From Enterococcus asini ATCC 700915 (GTDB lineage Bacteria; Bacillota; Bacilli; Lactobacillales; Enterococcaceae), in assembly GCF_000407365.1 (NCBI RefSeq), contig NZ_ASVU01000001.1:62001-126000 (forward strand): a DNA stretch of 64,000 nt, written 5' to 3'. The notes beneath the pieces were generated by a model, which had not been told where the DNA came from, made no database searches, and worked only from the letters and a program-made list of their open reading frames with translations. Below are positions 54,079 to 64,000 of this stretch, piece by piece. The stretch's first letter is position 1. Every line of letters begins with the position of its first letter. The position numbers were made by a program, and so were the translations under genes.

Positions 54079-55224
54079 TTACCAATAAAGATACCAACTA
54101 ATTGCCAATCGGGTTAGCGCTTCTAAGTAGTAGTAGTCGCCCCAGATCATGCATTCGTCTACGCCTTTGCCACCTTTTTTGTCGTAAACCCCATGCAGGA
54201 GAATCCCGTTTGAATCAGGACCTGCTGTGTAGTTTTCCGCCAAGGAGGCCATGATTGCTACGGCAGTTTCTTGATAGAAATCATGTTTTTCATTGCTTAG
54301 AGGCAATTGACGAGATAATTCCAACAACCCGCAAGCCGCAATAGCCGCTGCTGAGCTGTCTCGTTCTTCGCCACTGCCGTCTTGGAAGACTAGATCCCAG
54401 TAGCTGACTTTGTCTTGTGGCAATTCTTTAATGAAGTAATCCGCTACTTTTTGCGCTGTTTCTAAAAAGCTAACATCCCCAGTGTGCAAGTAGCTCAATG
54501 TAAAGCCATAAATCCCCCAAGCCTGTCCTCGTGCCCAACAAGAATCATCGGAAAAGCCTTGTTGTGTTTTCCCACCGATTGGCTCCCCTGTTTCGGTATC
54601 GAAGTAATACGTATGGAACGTGGTGTCATTGTCCCGTACGATGTATTTTTGCGTTTGTTTTGCGTGATTGTAAGCCGCTTCTTTGTATTTCGCATCTCCG
54701 GTCATTTCGGAAGCGAAATACAAGAGTGGCAAGTTCATCAAGCAGTCGATGATCATCCGGCCCCGTTGTTCTGGATCGTCCAGATTGCCCCACGCTTGAA
54801 TGATTTGCGCTTTTGGTGAATAACGTTCCATTAAAAGGTCGGCGGCTTTAATCGCCATTTCCTTGGAAGCGGGTGTGTGGTTAATGCGGTAATCCGCCAC
54901 CGCCGTTAAGCTGTATAAAAAGCCGATATCATGAGTTTCCAAAGCAATTTTTTCATCCAAACGGTGTTGGAAAGACTGCATTTGGCGAGCCAATACTTCG
55001 TCAAACTCTGTGGATTGCGTTAATTCTTTGCCTAAAAATAGCATCCCTGGCCAAAAACTAGCGGTCCAGTCGATGTTTTCTTCTGGTTGGTAGACTTGAT
55101 TTTCACTGGCTGCTGGTGGTACCAAATCGCGAAATGTCTCCAAGTTTCCTCTCACTTTGTCCAAAGCAAACTCGATTTGCCCAGGCAACCAAGCTAAGCT
55201 TTTTTCCGTGGTCATAACATCCAT
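54079..55224 (-). CDS. ugl: Glycoside hydrolase family 88 unsaturated glucuronyl hydrolase
   Basis: The 381-residue (alpha/alpha)6-barrel protein removes the 4,5-unsaturated uronic acid left by polysaccharide lyases. DWTASFWPGMLFLG, LETHDIGFLYSL (Asp of the UGL pair) and MIIDCLMNLPLLYFAS (catalytic Asp) are visible. HTYYFDTETGEPIGGKTQQG and GFSDDSCWARGQAWGIYG are the family motifs. No signal peptide, so it acts in the cytosol. It follows the DUF2264 gene by eight bases. Confidence 0.9.
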   Translation of the reverse strand: MDVMTTEKSLAWLPGQIEFALDKVRGNLETFRDLVPPAASENQVYQPEENIDWTASFWPGMLFLGKELTQSTEFDEVLARQMQSFQHRLDEKIALETHDIGFLYSLTAVADYRINHTPASKEMAIKAADLLMERYSPKAQIIQAWGNLDDPEQRGRMIIDCLMNLPLLYFASEMTGDAKYKEAAYNHAKQTQKYIVRDNDTTFHTYYFDTETGEPIGGKTQQGFSDDSCWARGQAWGIYGFTLSYLHTGDVSFLETAQKVADYFIKELPQDKVSYWDLVFQDGSGEERDSSAAAIAACGLLELSRQLPLSNEKHDFYQETAVAIMASLAENYTAGPDSNGILLHGVYDKKGGKGVDECMIWGDYYYLEALTRLAISWYLYW

Positions 55225-55232
55225 TTTTTCTC

Positions 55233-57032
55233 CTACTTTCCTACTTGTACGTGTTGATTTCCTTGGTGAATGGTCACTTGATCTCCTTGGACCATCACTG
55301 TCGGTTGTTCCACTGTTTCACCAGGCATCAGCCCAGTTACCAGGGAAACTAAGATATGTTTGCCTTTTGCCAAACTTGCTTTAGCAAAGGGTAATACCGT
55401 TAATGGATAGAGCAAATTCGTATTTGGTTCTGGTCGCACAATGCCGGCTTCCGTGAACCCGTATATCCCCTTGATGCCGGAAGTCCCCACCGAGTTGACT
55501 ACTTCGGCGGTTAGCCCCGTAGCTTGAGGTAAGACTTTTTCTTCTAAAGGAGTGGAAAAGCCACCCTCATAGACCACTAAGTCCCGGTCATTCGTGATTT
55601 CATGGACCCGCACGTGGCAGCCTTCTAAGGGAACGATTGTGGAGCGAATCCGCACATCTCGGTATGGTCGCCACTCGTGAATCACCCGGTCGGCTAAGAT
55701 TTCGTAGCTGGCGTCTAAGTCCTTCGTGCGAAAATCTTGATCGTCTTCCGAAACCGCTAAACAGTTGTCATAGGCACCTTCGTAGTACCAGTGATGATCT
55801 TTAGGAACACTGTTACCAAATTGGGAAGAATAGACAAACTTGCTGTATTTCGCGCTGGCAAAACTTTGATAATTGATGTATTGACCTGCGGGATACATGA
55901 GCAAGTGGCTATAGTCTTCATTGTAAGCGTAGTAATTTTTGCTTTCAGGAAGTGACAGCCGGCGCTTAGGAACCGTCAAGGGCAATACTTCTGCTTGCCA
56001 GTAAGGATGATCTTTTGGAACTCCTAACAAGACGAAACTCTTAAAGGCCCAGTAAGGAGAGCCTGGTGCGTTGTAGCCTTCTGCCATGACCAGATTTTGG
56101 TAATGATAGCCTACCGATAGTAGACCGTCCGCAGTAAAGATGTCTTGCTGCATCCAGTTGTGCAAGTGGCGGCTGATTAAGCCTTTGATTTCCCCCCAAG
56201 GCAAGGCTTCCACATTGGCAAAAACCAAAGCGCTGAAAAAGGAAACTTGCGCAAAGCGATAGGTCAAGCTTCGACCAAAGGCCACGGCCTCCCCGTCAGC
56301 AGCAAACCAGTATTTAAAGGTTTGAGCAAATTCTGTCGCTCGCTCTTTAATGACCTCAGAGCGCGGATTAGCCGGCTCAAAGGTGCTATAGAGTAAGCCG
56401 TAATAATGAATGGCAAATGAGACATAGTAGTCAATTTGCGTCTCCACTCCGTCACAGTACCAGCCTTTGCCTTGGTAACACCGATCGATGGCGGCTAGAT
56501 CTTGATCCACCATTTCAGTAGAATAGCTGCGGCCCATGTGCTTCATGGCGGTGTTGACTAAGACTCTAAAGAAATGCCAGTTATTATCTGGAATCCGATG
56601 GTCATTGATTTGCATTAACCATGCGTGCAGGTTGTCTTGTTGCGCTTGGGTTAGTTGATCCCAAGTTTGTTCTTTATTTAATAGTAGAAACGTACTTAAG
56701 GAAGCCATTTCCACAAACAGCTGATCGAAGTCCACCGTGTCGCCCCAGTAGGCTTCACTCTCAGGATCCGTACCGGCAATGATGCCTGCCAAGTAGCTAG
56801 CAGTTAACTCATGGCTACCTTGAGTGATAAAAGGTCCTAAGCCCCAAAGCGGTCGTAGGAAAGCTTCGACTTCTCGCACTTGGCGTAAATACACAGAACC
56901 ATGAGTTCCTAAATCCAAGTGCCCCGGCTTGCCGGCAAAGAAAGGCGTTAAGGGTGCGAGTAAATCTTGAAACCCGCTAGCCACATCTTCGTATGATTCA
57001 AATGGATTTTGGCGAATCCGAGGATTCATCAT
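55233..57032 (-). CDS. DUF2264 protein, copy A (possible GH154-type uronidase)
   Basis: The 599-residue protein has no signal peptide. An (alpha/alpha) N-terminal part includes EAFLRPLWGLGPFI, YWGDTVDFDQLFVEMASL and DNNWHFFRVLVNTAMKH. GRSLTYRFAQVSFFSALVF and MAEGYNAPGSPYWAFKSFVLLG follow. A beta-rich C-terminal part then carries VRVHEI, SVGTSGIKGIYG and EPNTNLLYPLTVLP. As I recall, DUF2264 overlaps CAZy GH154, which has beta-glucuronidase members; this should be verified. It is closely related to copy B at 61284-63119. It lies two bases after the lipoprotein gene. Confidence 0.85.
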   Translation of the reverse strand: MMNPRIRQNPFESYEDVASGFQDLLAPLTPFFAGKPGHLDLGTHGSVYLRQVREVEAFLRPLWGLGPFITQGSHELTASYLAGIIAGTDPESEAYWGDTVDFDQLFVEMASLSTFLLLNKEQTWDQLTQAQQDNLHAWLMQINDHRIPDNNWHFFRVLVNTAMKHMGRSYSTEMVDQDLAAIDRCYQGKGWYCDGVETQIDYYVSFAIHYYGLLYSTFEPANPRSEVIKERATEFAQTFKYWFAADGEAVAFGRSLTYRFAQVSFFSALVFANVEALPWGEIKGLISRHLHNWMQQDIFTADGLLSVGYHYQNLVMAEGYNAPGSPYWAFKSFVLLGVPKDHPYWQAEVLPLTVPKRRLSLPESKNYYAYNEDYSHLLMYPAGQYINYQSFASAKYSKFVYSSQFGNSVPKDHHWYYEGAYDNCLAVSEDDQDFRTKDLDASYEILADRVIHEWRPYRDVRIRSTIVPLEGCHVRVHEITNDRDLVVYEGGFSTPLEEKVLPQATGLTAEVVNSVGTSGIKGIYGFTEAGIVRPEPNTNLLYPLTVLPFAKASLAKGKHILVSLVTGLMPGETVEQPTVMVQGDQVTIHQGNQHVQVGK

Positions 57033-57034
57033 GC

Positions 57035-57421
57035 TTATTCATTCCTTTCGATTAACATGCCCTTGATAATGCCGTAGTACTCACCGTAGACGGTCACCCG
57101 ATCACCAAGAGAAAGTGGCGCTTCCTGTTCATTGAATACTTGATACTGGCTATTGCCACTTTGTAAGACGAAGCGATCGCCCTTGGTAATTTTTTTACCA
57201 CCATCGGTTTTCGTAATCTCGCCTTCAATTTGAATATATTCATTTAAAGGTACCTCTCCGGCTTGCAGCTCTTCATCGGAATAGGCCTTCGTCTGGGACT
57301 TCAAATTCGTAATCGCTTCTTTACTAAAATCATTCACCGTTTCGCTTTCGGGCTTGTCATTGCCACAAGCCCCTAAGGTCAGCAGGCTGAAAGCTAGTAA
57401 TATCAGCATTTTCTTCTTCAT
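57035..57421 (-). CDS. Small OB-fold-like lipoprotein
   Basis: The 128-residue protein has a lipoprotein signal (LLTLGACGND, Cys about residue 19), a charged helical segment, and a C-terminal beta domain. The latter (YIQIEGEITKTDGGKKI, DRFVLQSGNSQYQVFNE, LSLGDRVTVYGEYYGI) looks like the tRNA_anti-like OB fold in other Firmicute lipoproteins. It heads the minus-strand operon with DUF2264-A and GH88, which is unusual for such a protein. Ligand unknown. Confidence 0.7.
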   Translation of the reverse strand: MKKKMLILLAFSLLTLGACGNDKPESETVNDFSKEAITNLKSQTKAYSDEELQAGEVPLNEYIQIEGEITKTDGGKKITKGDRFVLQSGNSQYQVFNEQEAPLSLGDRVTVYGEYYGIIKGMLIERNE

Positions 57422-57436
57422 TTTGCTTCCCTCTTT

Positions 57437-57450
57437 GTAAAACGCTTTCT
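57437..57450 (-). promoter_or_regulatory. Catabolite-responsive element upstream of the lipoprotein/DUF2264/GH88 operon
   Basis: GTAAAACGCTTTCT matches the cre consensus TGWAARCGYTWNCW at 12 of 14 positions and lies 16 bases from the operon start, so CcpA repression is plausible. A second cre-like ATTAAGCGCTTTTA is at 57522-57535 on the LacI side. Confidence 0.6.
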
Positions 57451-57486
57451 TGATATCTAGATATTACATTTTTTTTAGGAAAATAA

Positions 57487-58675
<1,189 letters not shown>

Positions 58676-58678
<3 letters not shown>

Positions 58679-60301
58679 GTTTGCTAAGCTCAGCTTCACG
58701 GAAATGGTCCCTTGCTGTGCCAGTTGGTACTGGGCTTGAACCAAGTATGCTTCTTGCTCTTGCCCATGATGGTCTTGATAAACCACTCGTTTTACTTCCG
58801 GTGCTTCGGTTTCAAAATCAAGGGTGCAAGCAGTTTTTGTCCCTTGCAAACGCACTTTATTCTTTTGAATAAGTGGTTTTACCGGGGTAATAAAGTTTTC
58901 CAAAACAACATTTGTATCTTGGCTAAATTGAAAAGCATCCAGTAACGTCACTTCTTTGTCGGCTACAGTGAAGGTTCGTTCAAACTCTTCCACCTGACTG
59001 CCAGGATAAAAATGACTTAAAGTAAAGCTCAGCTGGTTTTCTCCTTTTATCGCCAAGGGCGCTTCCTTTGACTCCTGTTGCCAAACTCCGTTAATTTGCG
59101 GGATGGAATGACTTTGAGCTTGATTGACAAAAAAGTCATAACGAGTTGCCTCTTGGAAATACTCCTTGGTGTATTCCCCCGCCCCGAGATCCGTTAAGAA
59201 CAACTGCTCACTGGTGCCATAGACAAAATGCCCCACATCTAAATGATTGTGGCTTTCGTAATTATGACCACCTTTTGCGGCAAAAACTTGCCCTTGGTCT
59301 TTTTTCACCCACCACTGGGCATCGGCAAAATAGTGATCAATAGCAGCAGAATCCGTCACCGGTTGCCCGTGATACCTCAAGTTCCACTCAAGCTGAGCAT
59401 AACGATAGCAGTGATCAAAATCCAAAGAACTCTCAGGAACTGGGGGCACCGCTACGCCAAAATACTCCTGACAAAAGGCCACAAGCCCACTGGCGAGCGC
59501 CACTTGGGAATAGTCGGAAAATGGCAGATAAGCCCCGTCGCCTAAGGACACATAGTAAGGAAAGGCTGCAATCTGCTTTACCTTCTCCCGTTTTAGAAAA
59601 TGATCGTCCCCTGTGACCTTACGCAATTTTTCACAGTAATAAAGGAAATAGCCGAAGCCATAGCTCCAATAGCCAACTCCTTCCACACAAGCGCCATCTT
59701 CTCCAAAACCGCTAAGATAGCTTTCCAGGCTTTTTTCAAGACGCTTAAGCAGGCGCTTGCGCCGCGGACTTGCTGGCATCACGGCTAAAATCACCATCCC
59801 GATACTGCCACCCACGACCGCACTCCAGTTGTTGTCTTTTTCCTCCCATTCCCAGTTATGTGCTTCAAAAGGCCGAAAAATCCGCCGTTCCAACTCTTGC
59901 AACATCCGCTCCTGGGTTAAGAAGGAAAATTCTGTGCCCATTTTTTCGTAACAAGCGGCGATGGTTTGGGCAGTTCCAGCGGCAAATAAGTCCAACCAGC
60001 AGTCGCTGCCTTGCCCGAAAGTACCTTCTACAATGGGCAAATGAGCTGGCAAAGCCCAGGTGTATTCATTGCAGACTTCCCAGATGACTTGCTCTAAAAG
60101 TTCCTTCGTTTCCTGGGCGGGCTGCAACTCATAGGCCAATGCCAAAACTGCTAGTTGCCGTCGCCGAGCAAAGTAACGCTCTTCAAAATGCAGGCGATTG
60201 CCACTAGTCAAATACTCCTGATACCCCGCAAGCGGCAAATAAGGAATCTCACCGCTTGCGACATATTCTTTTGCAGCTGCTAAAATCTCTGCTTTTAGCA
60301 T
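58676..60301 (-). CDS. Heparinase II/III-family polysaccharide lyase (cytoplasmic)
   Basis: The 541-residue protein has an (alpha/alpha) toroid N-terminal half (NWSAVVGGSIGMVILAVMPA, GACVEGVGYWSYGFGYFLYY) and a beta-sandwich C-terminal half. The heparinase II/III signature GGHNYESHNHLDVGHFVYG is at about residue 345. Members eliminate at uronic acids to leave unsaturated ends, the substrate of GH88. No signal peptide is seen, so it would cut imported oligosaccharides. It follows the discoidin-like gene by 12 bases. Exact polymer (heparan, hyaluronan, alginate-like) cannot be told. Confidence 0.85.
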
Positions 60302-60313
60302 GATTGCCTCCTT

Positions 60314-61147
60314 TTACACGTTTTTACCAAAAACTTCAATCTGGGTCAAAGCAGGAAACGGTGACTCGTCTTCGGCTTGAATCAATTCGCAGAAAGTCAC
60401 GGAGGTTACCTTGCGTTTGGCAATGTCAAAAACTTGCCGCGTCGGTGTTTTTTCGGTTTGGAAGACTTCTTTCGTCCCATCAGAAAAAGTCAATGAAACT
60501 TGGGTCCAGTAGCTATCGTGAGGGAAATCCGCCCGCAGTGTAAAGGCTACTTGGTCGATTTCGATTTCTCGACCAAAATCAATGGTCAATGCCGCGTCTA
60601 AGTTTTGATTGATGCCCCAAGATTGATAAGGATACGAACCGTGAGACAAGTTTGCATAGACCCCATCAATGGCATTGCAAGCAAAGAAAGTCGCGTCATT
60701 CCGCGTTTCCACATTGGCATGAGCGTGAGGATAGGCCCCATGGAATTCTTTCCCGTCATGAGGGTTTAGCGCCCAGTTGCGGTAGCTTTGGATTTCTTCT
60801 TTCGTAGCTACACGGGCACTTAAATAGTGACGCTCACTCATAAAACGACCATCTGCCCGGGATTCAATGGCGTTGTCCGACATGGAAATTGGATAAATCC
60901 ATTCTTGGTTTGGCACATAAACCAAACTTGCATCCAGTGTTTCATCGAATTTTACCACCAAGTATTGCTTTGGTTGATCCAAAGTCAAGCGGATTTGGTC
61001 GCCATCTTCATAGGTAAAATGCCGTGCAGCCAAGTCTACAAAGTCTTCTCCTGTGGCAAGCATTGGCACTTCTTTGGTATCGCTCTCAATTTTTGCAACC
61101 TTTTGCTCTCCTGCTTGATTCACGATCTGTAACTGCAATTTTGTCAT
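60314..61147 (-). CDS. Discoidin (F5/8 type C)-like protein without signal peptide
   Basis: The 277-residue protein consists of two beta-rich parts. The N-terminal 100 residues include a KQYLVVKFDETLDASLVYVP strand pattern. The C-terminal galactose-binding-like jelly roll reads ATFFACNAIDGVYANLSHGSYPYQSWGINQ, DAALTIDFGREIEIDQVAFTLRADFPHDSYW, FPALTQIEVFG. Such domains usually sit on secreted glycosidases as binding modules. Here it is a stand-alone protein with no signal, transcribed with the lyase gene. Its role is unknown; a small catalytic or chaperone-like sugar-handling protein is conceivable. Confidence 0.7.
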   Translation of the reverse strand: MTKLQLQIVNQAGEQKVAKIESDTKEVPMLATGEDFVDLAARHFTYEDGDQIRLTLDQPKQYLVVKFDETLDASLVYVPNQEWIYPISMSDNAIESRADGRFMSERHYLSARVATKEEIQSYRNWALNPHDGKEFHGAYPHAHANVETRNDATFFACNAIDGVYANLSHGSYPYQSWGINQNLDAALTIDFGREIEIDQVAFTLRADFPHDSYWTQVSLTFSDGTKEVFQTEKTPTRQVFDIAKRKVTSVTFCELIQAEDESPFPALTQIEVFGKNV

Positions 61148-61234
61148 GTTCAAACCAACTTTCTTTTTTTTACTTTGATATACCCCATATTATACCTAGT
61201 TTCAGTCAAAAAAACAGGAAAAACATTTATATTT

Positions 61235-61252
61235 TTTACTAAATAAAGTAAA
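61235..61252. promoter_or_regulatory. Putative LacI-family operator, site 2
   Basis: TTTACT-AAATAA-AGTAAA is a perfect 6+6 arm palindrome in the 136-base region between the divergent discoidin/lyase operon and DUF2264-B. It matches site 1 at 57496-57513 in arms and spacing. Confidence 0.6.
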
Positions 61253-61283
61253 ATAGACAAAAGTAATGAAAGGAAGCGTTTGT

Positions 61284-63119
61284 ATGAATGTGGTAAAAGA
61301 GAATCCTTTGAAAACCAGACAAGATTTGGAACAGGCCCTTTTGGATCTGGTTCAGCCGGTGTATCGCTTAATGGCGGCCCAAGAAAAACAAGGTCGGGTG
61401 CACTTAGGCGATAGTGGCACGGTATACGACCAGCCCCGGCAAGAAATTGAGGGCTTTTTACGCACCTTATGGGGATTAGGCCCACTCTTTCATCATCCAG
61501 AAAAAATTACAGCCTATCCCACACTCTTTAACCAAACCAAAAGCGGGATTCTCGCCGGAACAAATCCCGATAGTCCTTTTTACTGGGGTGAATTGCAAGA
61601 CTATGACCAACTCTTCGTGGAAATGGGCGCTTTGGCAACCTTCTTGATTTTAACCAAGGAATCTTGCTACGACAGTTTCACCAAGACTGAACAAAAACAG
61701 CTTTGCCAATGGCTCAATCAGATTAACCAACACACAATTCCCCCTACCAACTGGTTGTTTTTCCGAATTTTGGTCAATAGCTTTTTTGAAATCGTGAACT
61801 ATCCTTTTCCCGCAGAACAATTGGAGAATGATTTAGCAGAAATTCAGCACTATTACTTAGCAGATGGCTGGTACTTCGACGGCTACGAAAACCAAATCGA
61901 CTACTACATTCCATTTGGCATGCAGTATTACGGCCTCTTGTATGCCCAACTGACCAGTCACAAGGAAAGCCCGTATGCAAAAATCTTTCGCAAGCGTGCT
62001 ACTGTATTTGCCACAACCTTTAAAGACTGGTTCAGTAAAAACGGAGCTGCACTTCCCTTTGGCCGGAGCTTGACCTACCGCTTCGCCCAGTCTGCCTTCT
62101 TTGCCGCCGCGGCTTTTGCCAAGCAAGATTTTACCGGATTCTCTCAAGCAGAAGGCAAATACTTGCTTTTGAACAATATGCGTCAATGGTTCCAACAACC
62201 GATTTTTACCACGGATGGGCTTTTATCCATTGGCTATGCCTATCCAAATCTGGTTATGGCAGAAGGCTACAATGCGCCAGGTTCTCCTTACTGGGCTTTT
62301 AAAAACTTTATTCTCCTGGCTCTACCAGAAGACGACGCCTTTTGGCAACTACCGGAAACTTGTCCAACCTTTCCAAAACAAGTGTTCAATCCCCACAGTC
62401 GCATGCTCCTAGTACACAGCGATGACGGTCAGGAATTACAGGCCTTTACCACTGGGCAGCATTCCCACGAACACGCCCACGGCCAGGCCAAATATGAAAA
62501 GTACGTCTACTCCACCACCTTTGGCTTCAGCGTCCCGAAAGGCAGTGTTTTACCAAAACAAGGCGCTTTCGACAGTACCTTAGCCCTGTCGGAACAAGAA
62601 ACAAACTATCAAACAGCCTTTGGTTTTAAAGAATACCGCATTCACGATGACTATGTTTACAATTTGTGGCAGCCCTGGTCCAACGTCACCATTAAAACCT
62701 TTGTGATTCCTTGCTACCCGTGGCACATTCGTATCCACCAAATCGAAACCCAGCGCTCGCTGCATTTACTGGCTGGTAGTTTCTCCGCACCAAAGGATGG
62801 CCAGGTGACCAATGGAAAACAACTGGCCTACGCCGAAACTTCCGTAGGTACTACGGGGATCAAGCTTTTCACGCCAGGCAGTTGTGAAGTCACCCAACCG
62901 GAACCAAATACCAACTTGCTCTACCCGCAAACCCACCTGCCTCAAGGACACTTTGAAGTCGCTCCCGGCAAGGAAACCATAATCTTAGCCTGCCTCGGTC
63001 ATGCTAGAAAGAACTTTTCTGACACCCCAACCATCGAGGTAGCTTTCAAAGGCAAGAAAGTCAGCTACTGGCTCGCTGGCAAAGAGCACACCGTTACATT
63101 AGCTGAATCAATGGAATAA
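61284..63119 (+). CDS. DUF2264 protein, copy B
   Basis: The 611-residue paralogue of the 55233-57032 protein has GFLRTLWGLGPLF, GILAGTNPDSPFYWGEL, DYDQLFVEMGALATFLILTK, TNWLFFRILVNSFFE and PFGRSLTYRFAQSAFF. VMAEGYNAPGSPYWAFKNFI, TSVGTTGIKLF and EPNTNLLYPQTHLP also occur. The two share architecture throughout but differ in many positions, so they probably differ in substrate. No signal peptide. Start at ATG 61284 behind AAAGGAA; the ATG at 61266 lies inside that site. Confidence 0.85.
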   Translation: MNVVKENPLKTRQDLEQALLDLVQPVYRLMAAQEKQGRVHLGDSGTVYDQPRQEIEGFLRTLWGLGPLFHHPEKITAYPTLFNQTKSGILAGTNPDSPFYWGELQDYDQLFVEMGALATFLILTKESCYDSFTKTEQKQLCQWLNQINQHTIPPTNWLFFRILVNSFFEIVNYPFPAEQLENDLAEIQHYYLADGWYFDGYENQIDYYIPFGMQYYGLLYAQLTSHKESPYAKIFRKRATVFATTFKDWFSKNGAALPFGRSLTYRFAQSAFFAAAAFAKQDFTGFSQAEGKYLLLNNMRQWFQQPIFTTDGLLSIGYAYPNLVMAEGYNAPGSPYWAFKNFILLALPEDDAFWQLPETCPTFPKQVFNPHSRMLLVHSDDGQELQAFTTGQHSHEHAHGQAKYEKYVYSTTFGFSVPKGSVLPKQGAFDSTLALSEQETNYQTAFGFKEYRIHDDYVYNLWQPWSNVTIKTFVIPCYPWHIRIHQIETQRSLHLLAGSFSAPKDGQVTNGKQLAYAETSVGTTGIKLFTPGSCEVTQPEPNTNLLYPQTHLPQGHFEVAPGKETIILACLGHARKNFSDTPTIEVAFKGKKVSYWLAGKEHTVTLAESME

Positions 63120-63123
63120 TCGG

Positions 63124-63175
63124 CAAAAAAAGCGTCGCAACAAGTAATGAGTACTCGTTGCGACGCTCTTTTATT
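63124..63175. terminator. Bidirectional terminator between DUF2264-B and the pyruvate oxidoreductase gene
   Basis: AAAAAAAGCGTCGCAAC...GTTGCGACGCTCTTTTATTTT; perfect 11-bp core stem. Confidence 0.9.
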
Positions 63176-64000
63176 TTATTTCTTCAAGCTGGCCAAATCG
63201 CTGTAAACTTTGGTTCTTTCTTCCAATTCATCAGCTGTTTGTTCCAACATTTCGTCCACTTCTTCGCCGGATTCTTTGATATTCCGCAAAGCAGAGAAAC
63301 GAACTTGGGTTTCCATAAAGTCGGTCATCTTATCGAAGTCGGCTTTCTTGAAGTCCATCCGCATTGGGTCTTTGCCTTTTTCACGAAGGCGTGGATCGTA
63401 GCGGTACAATTGCCAGTAACCAGATTCTACAGCGGCTTTGGCATTTTCCGCAGATTTGCTCATGCCACCTTTGATACCGTGGTTGATACATGGGGTGTAC
63501 CCAATAATCAAGGAAGGTCCAGGATAAGCCTCAGCTTCCACAATGGCTTTCATCGCTTGGGCCGGATTCGCTTCAAGGGAAATTTGCGCTACATAGACAT
63601 CTTGATAGGCAATTGCCATCATCCCAAGGTCTTTCTTCTTCGTCTTCTTCCCGCCAGCGGCAAATTTCGCAATAGCAGAAGATGGTGTTGCTTTGGACAT
63701 TTGGCCCCCGGTATTCGCATAAAGCTCGTTATCCATAACGAAGATGTTCACATCGGCACCAGTTGCTAAGACATGATCGATACCAGAGTACCCGATATCG
63801 TAAGCCCAACCGTCCCCACCGACGATCCATTGACTTGGTTTGGCAAACATGTCTTCATGAACGAGCAAACCTTGTAAAGCAGGATCTGTTTCTCCTTGCA
63901 AAGCAGCGATTGCTTTGGTTGCCCGTTGTTGCGTACCATCGCCTTCATGAACATGTTCCAACCAATCTTGCAATAGTTCTTGCGTTGCGATGCTACCTTT
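63176..64000 (-). CDS. nifJ: Pyruvate:ferredoxin (flavodoxin) oxidoreductase, C-terminal part (runs off the right edge)
   Basis: The C-terminal about 275 codons of a roughly 1170-residue enzyme are present. GGDGWAYDIGYSGIDHVLA with DVNIFVMDNELYANTGGQMS form the thiamine-diphosphate/Mg binding domain. SLIIGYTPCINHGIKGGMSKS has a conserved Cys of the C-terminal region. The enzyme splits pyruvate to acetyl-CoA, CO2 and reduced ferredoxin or flavodoxin and is oxygen-sensitive. The frame stays open to the edge, so the start lies outside. It is separated from the uronate locus by a terminator. Confidence 0.93.
   Translation of the reverse strand, partial: KGSIATQELLQDWLEHVHEGDGTQQRATKAIAALQGETDPALQGLLVHEDMFAKPSQWIVGGDGWAYDIGYSGIDHVLATGADVNIFVMDNELYANTGGQMSKATPSSAIAKFAAGGKKTKKKDLGMMAIAYQDVYVAQISLEANPAQAMKAIVEAEAYPGPSLIIGYTPCINHGIKGGMSKSAENAKAAVESGYWQLYRYDPRLREKGKDPMRMDFKKADFDKMTDFMETQVRFSALRNIKESGEEVDEMLEQTADELEERTKVYSDLASLKK

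Overview
The window looks like a chromosomal segment of a low-GC Gram-positive coccus, most likely an Enterococcus or close relative. Supporting signs are the cggR-gap-pgk-tpiA-eno glycolytic block, fba upstream of a murA-rho pair, the RNA polymerase delta subunit, an EF1143-type HD phosphohydrolase next to a LipL-type octanoyltransferase, AGGAGG-type ribosome binding sites, and IS256/IS1380/IS3 elements. The species cannot be named from the sequence alone. The host backbone has mid-40s GC by eye, whereas 12.6-22.6 kb is clearly AT-richer.

Layout. 0-12.6 kb is backbone: the start of rho, murA, thiD with a TPP riboswitch, a secreted nuclease, a membrane-linked HTH regulator, fba, a KduD-like dehydrogenase, the folate operon folB-folK-folE-rdgB-folP, a MazG-like pyrophosphatase, ilvE, a RibD-like reductase and a decapitated TMEM175-family gene. 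12.65-22.6 kb is an accessory island. It begins with an IS256-family element that is itself split by an intact IS1380-family element (AAAAC target duplication). It continues with a truncated membrane protein, a serine recombinase, a BspA-like leucine-rich-repeat gene split by an IS3-family element, and a module of a winged-helix protein and a mini tyrosine recombinase bracketed by about 12 iteron-like repeats. A full-length tyrosine recombinase abuts the 3' side of eno. 22.7-50 kb is backbone again: the glycolytic operon with its CggR regulator, rpoN, one tRNA-Arg, a VanZ/RDD protein, rpoE, lipL, an HD phosphohydrolase, HAD, Nudix and glyoxalase-type enzymes, a NatAB-type exporter, an ECF sigma operon, uvrC, trxA, mutS2, cvpA, zapA and rnhC.

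50-63.2 kb is a carbohydrate-utilisation locus. It has a YesL-like protein, two ABC permeases and a lipoprotein binding protein, a GH88 unsaturated glucuronyl hydrolase, two DUF2264 proteins, an OB-fold-like lipoprotein, a LacI regulator, a heparinase II/III-family lyase and a discoidin-like protein. None of the enzymes has a visible signal peptide. The scheme inferred is therefore import of short uronate-containing oligosaccharides (glycosaminoglycan-like) followed by cytoplasmic lyase/hydrolase digestion. A shared palindrome TTTACT-N6-AGTAAA (one arm varied) lies in both divergent promoter regions and is the best candidate operator. The KduD-like dehydrogenase at 6.3 kb would fit the same pathway. 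The window ends inside a pyruvate:ferredoxin/flavodoxin oxidoreductase gene.

The least explained structures are the iteron-flanked winged-helix/mini-recombinase module (19.4-21.5 kb), the ECF sigma operon bracketed by near-identical terminators, and the intracellular uronate locus with its duplicated DUF2264 enzymes.
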